DNA of 8,441 nt. It comes from an uncultured Candidatus Saccharibacteria bacterium (GTDB lineage Bacteria; Patescibacteriota; Saccharimonadia; Saccharimonadales; Saccharimonadaceae). Under the pieces are notes generated by a model. That model searched no databases. It was given only the letters and a program-made list of their open reading frames with translations, and had not been told where the DNA came from. This document shows, in pieces, positions 1-5,765 of this stretch (positions are counted from its first letter, which is position 1; each line of letters begins with the position of its first letter). The DNA lies in the NCBI GenBank assembly GCA_946185175.1, contig CAMHIH010000030.1, forward strand, positions 1 to 8,441, written 5' to 3'. The translations under genes and the position numbers were made by a program.

Positions 1-495
1 ATACTTTTCGCTTAAGAGCTTATCGAGTAAGACTGCCGTGGACTCCCCCTCTACGGACGGATTGGTCGCGATGATGATTTCCTTCACATCGTCGTCGGCG
101 ACGCGCTTGATTAGCTCGGAAATGTGGAGCTTATCGGCCGTAATGCCGTCCATTGGCGAAATGGCGCCACCCAGTACATGATAAGTGCCAGTGAATGACT
201 TTGTGTGTTCAATGGCATAAATATCGAGCGGCTCTTCGACGACTAAGACTGTGCTTTTATCGCGAGTTGGGTCGTCGTAGAGTGGCGATAATTTTTCGCT
301 GGCGTCCATGATAGCGAATGTTTTGGGGCAAGTTTTGACGTTTTTGTGCAAGACCGTTAGGGCGGCAGCAATATTTTGCGAAACGCTTTGGTCGGATTTT
401 AGCAAAAAGTAGGCATAGCGTTCGGCCGTGCGAGGGCCGACGCCAGGTAAGCGACCGAGCGCTTCAATTACGTCGTTTAGTGCTGCCGGAAGCAT
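1..495 (-). CDS. recR: Recombination mediator RecR, 3' end cut off by window edge
   Basis: RecR works with RecO (and RecF) to load RecA on single-stranded gaps during recombinational repair. The ATG at 495-493 opens 165 codons running off the window without a stop; family members are about 200 residues, so only the C-terminal tail is missing. Residues 13-32 hold the helix-hairpin-helix (LPGVGPRTAERYA). The Toprim domain follows with VLVVEEPLDIYAIE (83-96), YHVLGGAISPMDGI (105-118) and ATNPSVEGEST (143-153). The zinc finger between them is degenerate: the first cysteine is present (C56), but the expected partner is T59 and the second CxxC pair reads S70-P-L-Y73 before the conserved DDPTRD. The gene lies 13 nt after ybaB, with only a weak ribosome site. 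Identity is certain from the motifs. The lost zinc ligands are seen directly; whether the fold still holds is unknown. Confidence 0.95.
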   Translation of the reverse strand, partial: MLPAALNDVIEALGRLPGVGPRTAERYAYFLLKSDQSVSQNIAAALTVLHKNVKTCPKTFAIMDASEKLSPLYDDPTRDKSTVLVVEEPLDIYAIEHTKSFTGTYHVLGGAISPMDGITADKLHISELIKRVADDDVKEIIIATNPSVEGESTAVLLDKLLSEKY

Positions 496-508
496 AGTTT
501 TAGCCTAA

Positions 509-808
509 TTACATGCCGAAGCCGCCGCCAAGCATGCCCATGAGTGGCTTCATCTTGTCGGTTGCAATTTCCTGAGCTTTGGCATATCCATCGCGGAATG
601 CGCTTTCAATCCAGCGTTCGAGTTCTGGAATGTCGTCAAAATCAATTTTTTCTGGATCGAGGCTAACTTTTTTAATTTTGAGCTCGCCGGTAATTTGAAT
701 TACTACTGCTCCATCGCCAGCTTCGACTTCTACGATTTCATTCTTGAGTTCTTTTTGAAGTTTACGTGCCTGATTCAGCATTTTCATTTGGTCCATCGCT
801 TGACCCAT
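509..808 (-). CDS. ybaB: YbaB/EbfC family nucleoid-associated DNA-binding protein
   Basis: A 99-residue protein of the YbaB/EbfC family, small dimeric DNA-binding proteins that coat the nucleoid. The family layout is clear: an N-terminal amphipathic helix with MLNQARKLQKELKNEI (10-25), a central sheet (VVIQITGELKIKKVSLDPE, 35-53), then a helix ending in a Met/Gly-rich tail (MKPLMGMLGGGFGM, 86-99). The start at 808 is preferred over the internal methionines at residues 5, 8 and 10, because a GGGAG ribosome site lies 9 nt before it. The first 47 nt overlap the 3' end of the upstream membrane-protein gene in another frame, which suggests coupled translation. recR follows after 13 nt. The ybaB-recR pairing is conserved in many bacteria, usually with dnaX directly upstream; here dnaX is two genes further away. 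Confidence 0.93.
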   Translation of the reverse strand: MGQAMDQMKMLNQARKLQKELKNEIVEVEAGDGAVVIQITGELKIKKVSLDPEKIDFDDIPELERWIESAFRDGYAKAQEIATDKMKPLMGMLGGGFGM

Positions 809-2273
809 CTGTGTTTTCTCCCGATTTATCTTTAGAAACTTTTTGGTATATGTATAGTCTATCAGAGTTTCGGCTTTTTGGCGATGTGATTACTCTCTGT
901 AATTCGAGATCTTCACTATCGGTTGTTCTGCCTAAGTAGGCAATAGTTAGGTCGTTGCGGTCCGGTAGTTCGGACATTACTGTGATACTGTTATATCGCT
1001 CGAGTAACTTATAAAAGGAGTAGTTTTCGTTGTCTTCTTCGACGATTAGAACGGAGCCGCTTTCGAGATTTCGTTCGATATAGGTGATGTCGTTATTGAA
1101 GTTATTGGCGACGCGTGGGGTGTAGCGGTAGCCGTTAATGAAGTGAGAAAGCCCCGAAATGAGAATCATGGCAACGATTACGACGACTGGCATAGTGCCA
1201 ATGAAATGTGCGTAGGGGTTTTCCGGAAATAGTGAATGCCATTTTTCGATGATAGATTCGATGCCGGCGGAACTCAGGATGGCGAATGGAACAACGATAG
1301 AGATCGCGATGGCTGGATTGAGTCCGGAGAATATAATTGAAAAGATGATGAGTAAACTGACGACGGTATTGCGTGAAGTGAAAAGCTTGCCGACGGATGC
1401 CAGGGCGCCAATTAAGATTAGGGCCACGGTCGCAAGTCCAAAGAGTGGCGCTAAGTAGATACTGTCGTAGGCCATACTGAATGAGAAAAATGGCGCAAAA
1501 GCGGTAGAAATATTTTCTGCCATCGACATGAGATTGGCATTTTGAGTGAATAGCAATTCTGGGATAATTTCATGATGCAAAACACAAGCGATGATGAGCG
1601 GTGCCACCAGTAATACGCCGATTGCGATATTGATAATAAGTTGGTATGTTTTAACTTGCTTAAGTGAGAAGCGAAGATGTGGATGGATGACGCCGGCGAT
1701 TGCGATGCAGAGTGCGACATAGAATAGATGTGGCGTATATAATGACAAAGCTATGGCTATCACGAAAGATACGACGAGGAGTGGATGCATATTTTTGTTG
1801 CCGACAATCTTTGAACCTAGCCATAAGATGAGCGCTAGCCAAAAAATATAGGTAATGGTGGGCGTGCCGTTGCCAGCCAAGAAAAGGAAGGCGGTCGAAA
1901 GTGTGGTAAAAATTGAACCAATTACGGCAACATCTGATTTAAACCAACGGTTTAGTAATAAGATGATGAATAATGCTGCAAGCGTTGCGAAAATAATTGA
2001 TGGTAATTTAATTGAATAAAGTGAGAGGCCAAGTAGACTGATGCTGGCTTTTTGAATTAGTAAATATGGTAAATTAATGACTTTGCCGTCGGTAATGAAG
2101 CTTGGTGTGATTTCGCTAGCCTTAACAACGGACTCCATCTCGCCGCTAGTGAGGCCGTTTGGTGCAATGCTTGGCAGAATACTAAGCAATGAGAAAAAGG
2201 CTAAAGTCAAAATGGTATAGCCAATAATAAAGCGATAGCGATACAAAAAAGATTGTTTTGTGCGTTTTTTCAC
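762..2273 (-). CDS. Polytopic membrane protein, GT-C glycosyltransferase-like
   Basis: A 503-residue integral membrane protein starting with GTG at 2273-2271. About eleven or twelve hydrophobic segments lie between residues 13 and 376. The arrangement resembles the GT-C fold of ArnT/PMT-type transferases, which move sugars from polyprenyl-phosphate carriers onto acceptors outside the membrane. A first helix is followed by an outside loop with acidic residues (SGEMES, E45 and E47, where the family has a catalytic acid). Then comes a LPYLLIQ...LLGLSLYSIKLPS stretch (68-92), matching the usual 'PPLYY...lfG.s.~a.RLPS' pattern. A soluble part of about 100 residues (380-480) and a Ser/Gly/Asn/Glu-rich tail (481-503) follow. 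The last 15 codons overlap ybaB. Neighbouring replication genes give no clue to the acceptor. Superfamily membership is an inference from pattern; substrate and activity are unknown. A leaderless-type promoter precedes it. Confidence 0.65.
   Translation of the reverse strand: MKKRTKQSFLYRYRFIIGYTILTLAFFSLLSILPSIAPNGLTSGEMESVVKASEITPSFITDGKVINLPYLLIQKASISLLGLSLYSIKLPSIIFATLAALFIILLLNRWFKSDVAVIGSIFTTLSTAFLFLAGNGTPTITYIFWLALILWLGSKIVGNKNMHPLLVVSFVIAIALSLYTPHLFYVALCIAIAGVIHPHLRFSLKQVKTYQLIINIAIGVLLVAPLIIACVLHHEIIPELLFTQNANLMSMAENISTAFAPFFSFSMAYDSIYLAPLFGLATVALILIGALASVGKLFTSRNTVVSLLIIFSIIFSGLNPAIAISIVVPFAILSSAGIESIIEKWHSLFPENPYAHFIGTMPVVVIVAMILISGLSHFINGYRYTPRVANNFNNDITYIERNLESGSVLIVEEDNENYSFYKLLERYNSITVMSELPDRNDLTIAYLGRTTDSEDLELQRVITSPKSRNSDRLYIYQKVSKDKSGENTDGSSDGPNENAESGT
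818..822 (-). promoter_or_regulatory. Ribosome binding site of ybaB
   Basis: GGGAG on the minus strand, 9 nt before the ATG at 808. It lies inside the coding region of the upstream membrane protein and decides the ybaB start among four nearby methionine codons. Confidence 0.65.
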
Positions 2274-2280
2274 TGCTCTT

Positions 2281-2289
2281 ATATTAGCA
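2281..2289 (-). promoter_or_regulatory. Extended -10 promoter, leaderless type, for the GT-C-like gene
   Basis: The minus strand reads TGC-TAATAT (extended -10, TGnTAnnnT), then exactly 7 nt (AAGAGCA), then the GTG start. The transcription start is expected about 7 nt after the -10, so it would fall on or next to the start codon. The best -35 at 17-nt spacing is TAGTTT, which is poor. It sits in the 44-bp gap after dnaB. Confidence 0.55.
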
Positions 2290-2317
2290 TAATGGGCTTA
2301 TTAAAACTAGACGCAAA

Positions 2318-3664
2318 CTAATTGTGCTTATTATCAAGCGACATGAAGCGGACGCGCTCTTTGTCGAAGTAGAACTCAATTTTTCCGGTGGCACCACGGC
2401 GGTGCTTCGCCAGAATAAGGTCGGCAATATTCTGGCGCTCAGTTTCCTCGTCGTAGTAATCTTCGCGATAAAGGAAGAAGACGATATCGGCATCCTGCTC
2501 GATAGAGCCGGATTCACGCAAGTCTGAAAGCATTGGAATCTTGCTATCGCGTGATTCGACGCTACGGGAAAGCTGCGAAAGCGCAATAACTGGCACATTA
2601 AGTTCGCGCGCAATTAGCTTGAGGCCGCGGGAGATTTCGGAAATTTCTTGGACGCGGTTATCCATGGCGCGACGCGACGAGCCAGACATAAGCTGCAGGT
2701 AATCTACGACAATCATACCTAAATCTTGTTCGTGAGCGACGCGACGGGCCTTAGTGCGCATCTCCATGATAGTCATGCCGGGCGTATCGTCAATGAAAAG
2801 TGGTTGCTGCGATAAATCGGCCATTGCTTCGGAAAGGCGCGCAAAATCGTCTTGGTCAAAGCCGCCAGTTTCAAGTTTGAAAGAGGCGACACCGGAAATG
2901 TCGGCCAAAATACGGTTGACGAGCTGCTCTTTGCCCATCTCAAGCGAGAAAATTAGCACGGCTTTATTGTTGATTTGTGCCACGTTGCGGGCGAGATTGA
3001 GTGCGAAGGCGGTCTTACCCATGGCAGGACGTGCAGCTAGGATAATTAAATCCGAACGATGTAGGCCGGCCGTAATGCGGTCAAGGTCTGGATAACCAGT
3101 CTTTAGTCCAGCGAGCGCACCTTTGTTTTCGCTGAGTTCTTCTAGGCGATCGAAAGTGTCGGAAAGCAAGTCGCTGATTGAAACCAAGTCGCTACGAATA
3201 TTTTGTTGGGAAACCTCGAAGAGGGATTTTTCGGCGAGTCCAACGACTTCGGTGACTTCGTGTTCGGTATCGTATGCTCGCTCATTAATCTCGGCTGCGG
3301 CGCTAATTAATCGACGACGTAGTGCGGCGTCATTGATAATTTCGGCGTAAGCTTTGGCGTGTGCAGCAGTTGGGACGTAATTAGCGAGGCCCGTAAGATA
3401 GGCGGTGCCGCCAGCTTTTTCGGTAGCTTTTTTGCGTTTTAGTTCGTCTTTGACGGTAAGAAGATCTACTGGGCGACGACGCTCGTAGAGTGACCACATG
3501 GCATTATAAATCTGCTGGTGGCGTTCGTCGTAAAAATCTTGTGGCTTAACGATTTCGGTTACGTCAGCTAGTACATCGTCTTTAATAAGAATGGCGCCAA
3601 GTAAGGATTTTTCTGCCTCGATATCTTGTGGTGTGATGCGTTCTTTAGTTTTATTGTCACTCAT
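2318..3664 (-). CDS. dnaB: Replicative DNA helicase DnaB
   Basis: The hexameric ATP-driven helicase that unwinds DNA at the replication fork. The 448 residues are full length for the family. The N-terminal domain (about 8-150) begins with PQDIEAEKSLLGAIL. The RecA-like domain follows: Walker A ARPAMGKT (211-218), the catalytic glutamate in SLEM (E242), Walker B GMIVVDYLQLM (316-326), the switch-like SQLSRSVE (363-370), DLRESGSIEQDAD (381-393, motif H4) and KHRRGATG (420-427), which carries the arginine-finger region. No intein or insertion is present. The ATG at 3664 overlaps the end of dnaX (ATGAGTGA), and a purine-rich Shine-Dalgarno precedes it, so dnaX and dnaB are probably translated in a coupled way from one mRNA. 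It ends in TAG. Confidence 0.98.
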   Translation of the reverse strand: MSDNKTKERITPQDIEAEKSLLGAILIKDDVLADVTEIVKPQDFYDERHQQIYNAMWSLYERRRPVDLLTVKDELKRKKATEKAGGTAYLTGLANYVPTAAHAKAYAEIINDAALRRRLISAAAEINERAYDTEHEVTEVVGLAEKSLFEVSQQNIRSDLVSISDLLSDTFDRLEELSENKGALAGLKTGYPDLDRITAGLHRSDLIILAARPAMGKTAFALNLARNVAQINNKAVLIFSLEMGKEQLVNRILADISGVASFKLETGGFDQDDFARLSEAMADLSQQPLFIDDTPGMTIMEMRTKARRVAHEQDLGMIVVDYLQLMSGSSRRAMDNRVQEISEISRGLKLIARELNVPVIALSQLSRSVESRDSKIPMLSDLRESGSIEQDADIVFFLYREDYYDEETERQNIADLILAKHRRGATGKIEFYFDKERVRFMSLDNKHN

Positions 3665-5069
3665 TTATTTCAACTTCCTCTCCTCCGCCCATTAAGTCCG
3701 CGATGGCGGCTAACTCCGAATCTTTCTCTAAGGTTTTTTCACTAATTTCGAGCTGGTATTGCTCTGGTATGGCCGATGTGATGATATTGCGTTTCTTTTC
3801 GATGTTCTTTTTCTTAAATGCGCTGCGAGTGTAAATTCTGTAAGTACTTCCCTCGATTTTGCCGTCTGAGCTTTTAAGCCAATCGTGGATGTGGGGAGCC
3901 TGTTCGGCGACGACGGCGAGAATGTTTTGCCAAATTTCCGTTTCGGACGCATTATCGCTGATATTGGCGGACTGAGGAGTGATTGTTTCTGGTGGAGGTG
4001 TGGATGTTTCGGTGGTTTTTTCTTCTGATTTCGGGGTGGGTTCGGATTGCGGTTTTGGCTCAGGCTTTGGTACTGATTTTGTGACGGGTATGCTAGCCAA
4101 CTGTACTTTTGGTTGAGTGATTGGAGTTGGGCTAGTAGCAGGAAGATTAGTGAGCGCTAATAGTAGGCGCACATTAGCATAACTGGTGGTTGAGTCGATT
4201 TTGGTTAAATGATCGAGTAGTGGCAGGAGTATAGGTTCTGGATCATCGACGATGGCGTCGATTAGTTCACCGGCAACTAGGTCGGCTTTGATGCCTTGAT
4301 TTTCGAGCGTGGCAATCGTATCGCGAACTTCTGCAATGTTGCCGTTCTTGTAGGCAAAAAGTAGACGATTGATGGCTTCATCTTGTGGCAGTCCCAGTGC
4401 GTCTGTGATGATATCTGCGGTAATAGTTTTTTCACTAAGTGAAGCGACTTGCTCGAGTAGTGATAGTGAGTCGCGATACGATCCGCCGCCGCGTTTTACG
4501 ACGATTTTGAGTGCGTCATCGGTAATATTGATTTTCTCTTTTTTGCAAATATTCTTGAGGTGGTCAAGCATGGTACTCGGATCGGCGAGATTGAACTGGA
4601 AAACTTGGCTACGCGATAGAATTGTGACCGGGACTTTATTTTTTTCGGTGGTTGCCATGATGAAAATGACGTGTTCCGGCGGCTCCTCGAGAGTCTTCAA
4701 TAAAGCATTAAACGCAGATTTTGAAAGCATATGCACTTCATCGATGATGTATACTTTGTATTTACCTTTGGTGGGAGCAATATTGGCTTTTTCGCGCAGG
4801 TCGCGAATATTGTCGACGCCGGTATTGCTGGCGGCATCGATTTCGATGATATCAACATAATCGTCTTCAAGTTCATATTTAAAACCATTAACTTCGTGAG
4901 CTAGGATACGTGCGACGGAAGTTTTACCCGTGCCGCGTGGTCCAATAAAAAGATAGGCGTGAGCAACTTTACCCTCTTTTATGGAGCGCGCTAAAACATC
5001 GGTAATTTGCTTTTGTCCAACTACCTCTCCCAATGTTTGCGGCCGATATCTACGATATAACGCCTTCAT
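3657..5069 (-). CDS. dnaX: DNA polymerase III subunit gamma/tau, zinc-module-less
   Basis: The ATPase subunit of the clamp loader, which opens and loads the beta clamp at the replication fork. Residues 1-230 form the AAA+ part: YRRYRPQTLGEVVGQ (5-19), Walker A GPRGTGKT (43-50), DIIEIDAASNTGVDNIRDLR (73-92), Walker B VYIIDEVHML (106-115), sensor 1 ATTEKNK (139-145), the arginine finger in LSRSQ (R153) and sensor 2 GSYRDSLSLLEQ (196-207). Two oddities stand out. The Cys4 zinc segment normally between Walker A and the EIDAAS motif is missing: residues 58-71 read HEVNGFKYELEDDY, about 14 residues shorter than my recollection of E. coli DnaX. The usual SRC motif is SRS. A Pro/Lys/Glu/Thr-rich linker (311-370) leads to a tau-like C-terminal domain (about 375-470). 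470 residues is shorter than E. coli tau (643). It overlaps dnaB by 8 nt and is read from its own promoter. Confidence 0.97.
   Translation of the reverse strand: MKALYRRYRPQTLGEVVGQKQITDVLARSIKEGKVAHAYLFIGPRGTGKTSVARILAHEVNGFKYELEDDYVDIIEIDAASNTGVDNIRDLREKANIAPTKGKYKVYIIDEVHMLSKSAFNALLKTLEEPPEHVIFIMATTEKNKVPVTILSRSQVFQFNLADPSTMLDHLKNICKKEKINITDDALKIVVKRGGGSYRDSLSLLEQVASLSEKTITADIITDALGLPQDEAINRLLFAYKNGNIAEVRDTIATLENQGIKADLVAGELIDAIVDDPEPILLPLLDHLTKIDSTTSYANVRLLLALTNLPATSPTPITQPKVQLASIPVTKSVPKPEPKPQSEPTPKSEEKTTETSTPPPETITPQSANISDNASETEIWQNILAVVAEQAPHIHDWLKSSDGKIEGSTYRIYTRSAFKKKNIEKKRNIITSAIPEQYQLEISEKTLEKDSELAAIADLMGGGEEVEINE
3674..3686 (-). promoter_or_regulatory. Ribosome binding site of dnaB, inside dnaX
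   Basis: The minus strand reads GGAGGAGAGGAAG, ending 9 nt before the dnaB ATG. It lies in the last codons of dnaX (GGGEEVEINE), whose Gly/Glu codons supply the purine run. Confidence 0.75.
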
Positions 5070-5077
5070 TAATAATT

Positions 5078-5086
5078 ATTGTAACA
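5078..5086 (-). promoter_or_regulatory. Extended -10 promoter of dnaX, leaderless type
   Basis: The minus strand reads TGT-TACAAT, followed by 8 nt (AATTATTA) and the dnaX ATG at 5069. There is no Shine-Dalgarno in that gap and no room for one, and no recognisable -35 at 17-nt spacing (ATCACA). A transcription start 6-8 nt after the -10 would give an mRNA with 0-2 leader bases. Confidence 0.6.
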
Positions 5087-5110
5087 TCTGTTTGGCGACT
5101 TGTGATGGTG

Positions 5111-5145
5111 TTGATTTTGCTGCTTATGCTTAAATATGATAAAAT
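5111..5145 (+). promoter_or_regulatory. Promoter of the three-helix membrane protein gene
   Basis: Two overlapping readings fit. One is TTGATT (5111-5116), an 18-nt spacer and TATGAT (5135-5140). The other is the extended -10 TGA-TAAAAT (5137-5145) with TTGCTG (5117-5122) 17 nt upstream. The leader to the ATG at 5158 would be only about 5-11 nt and has no Shine-Dalgarno. It is divergent from the dnaX promoter, with which it shares the 88-bp gap. Confidence 0.5.
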
Positions 5146-5157
5146 ATCTCCTAGATT

Positions 5158-5499
5158 ATGACTAAAACAAAAGCCAAACAAAAAACAAAGAAGCAGGTTG
5201 AGCAAACGCGACGCAAGATGTGTATCGTGCAGATGTTTTTGATTACTTTGACTGTTGTTTTGGTGTTTTTCAATTTTATATTGACAGTTACTGGCAGTTG
5301 GGACGATATAAATCATACTGCATTGCTTATTGCACCGGCGATTGCCATAGCTGCGTTGGGAATTTCTTTAATTAATGTCATTCGTTTTAAGGCTGATAAT
5401 TCTCAGGTGATAGTACCATTGGCGCTAGTTGGAATTTCGGCGATTTTCTATTTGATTATTTCCCTGGTTGAGGCGGCGATAGTTTCGGGCATGATTTAA
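5158..5499 (+). CDS. Small three-helix membrane protein, unknown function
   Basis: I do not recognise this 113-residue protein. It is the only plus-strand gene in the window. The first 20 residues are strongly basic (KTKAKQKTKK and QTRRK), then come three hydrophobic segments at about 22-45, 54-75 and 82-110. By the positive-inside rule the basic N-terminus and the RFKAD loop (76-80) are cytoplasmic, and the short loop GSWDDINHT and the C-terminus are outside. No catalytic or binding motif is visible. The ATG at 5158 is chosen because it sits just after a promoter and keeps the basic segment; the next methionine (residue 21) would remove it. The gene is monocistronic, ending directly in a terminator. 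The hydrophobic pattern, third-position variability of codons and flanking signals support a real gene rather than a shadow. Confidence 0.8.
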   Translation: MTKTKAKQKTKKQVEQTRRKMCIVQMFLITLTVVLVFFNFILTVTGSWDDINHTALLIAPAIAIAALGISLINVIRFKADNSQVIVPLALVGISAIFYLIISLVEAAIVSGMI

Positions 5500-5528
5500 A
5501 AAATACTGCCATTTAGGCGGTATTTTTT
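5498..5528. terminator. Bidirectional rho-independent terminator between convergent genes
   Basis: The left arm AAAAAATACTGCC (5498-5510), loop ATTTA (5511-5515) and right arm GGCGGTATTTTTT (5516-5528) pair over 13 positions, including one G-T pair. The A-run on one side and T-run on the other give a U-tract in both directions, so it can end both the plus-strand gene at 5499 and the minus-strand gene at 5527, overlapping both stop codons. Confidence 0.88.
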
Positions 5529-5763
5529 ATTGAAGGCAATCTGGATGTTCGTCGTAATACTTTTGGACTCTTTCGGCAATTTTAGGATCTTTGACGATAG
5601 CAAAGCTGCGTTTGCCGTCCTGCTCGATTAATTCGCCCATAACGTAGCGATCTTCGTTGAGTGGTGACAGAAAGTGATAATTATGTCCCTCAACCGCGAT
5701 GGTGCCTATGTATAGATAGTTGACTCCGTCAGAGAGTTGAATCTGTTGGTTTTTCTTAAACAT
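5527..5763 (-). CDS. Small soluble protein, unknown function (possibly DUF1292-like)
   Basis: A 78-residue protein without signal peptide or membrane segment. The first two thirds look beta-rich: QIQLSDGVNYLYIGTIAVEG, then HNYHFLSPLNEDRYVMGELIEQDGKRSFAIV in strand-turn pattern. The last third is one predicted helix (DPKIAERVQKYYDEH, 59-73). Strand-rich barrel plus acidic C-terminal helix is loosely reminiscent of DUF1292 proteins, but this is weak and I do not assign it. The start is fixed by a strong Shine-Dalgarno (GAGGAG) with an 8-nt spacer. It begins 2 nt after the stop of the 795-residue gene, so the two are co-transcribed and probably functionally linked. It ends in the shared bidirectional terminator. 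Confidence 0.82.
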   Translation of the reverse strand: MFKKNQQIQLSDGVNYLYIGTIAVEGHNYHFLSPLNEDRYVMGELIEQDGKRSFAIVKDPKIAERVQKYYDEHPDCLQ

Positions 5764-5765
5764 TG

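Noticed and set aside
3801..3830. Possible dnaX -1 frameshift site producing a gamma form (A-rich run over FKKKN)
   Set aside because: The run reads AAG-AAA-AAG in frame, so it does not form the A-AAA-AAG heptamer, and it lies near the C-terminus where a gamma-type truncation would be meaningless.
4369..4860. 163-codon plus-strand open frame
   Set aside because: It lies entirely antisense to the conserved ATPase part of dnaX; its Ser/Met-rich translation has no recognisable features and no start signals.
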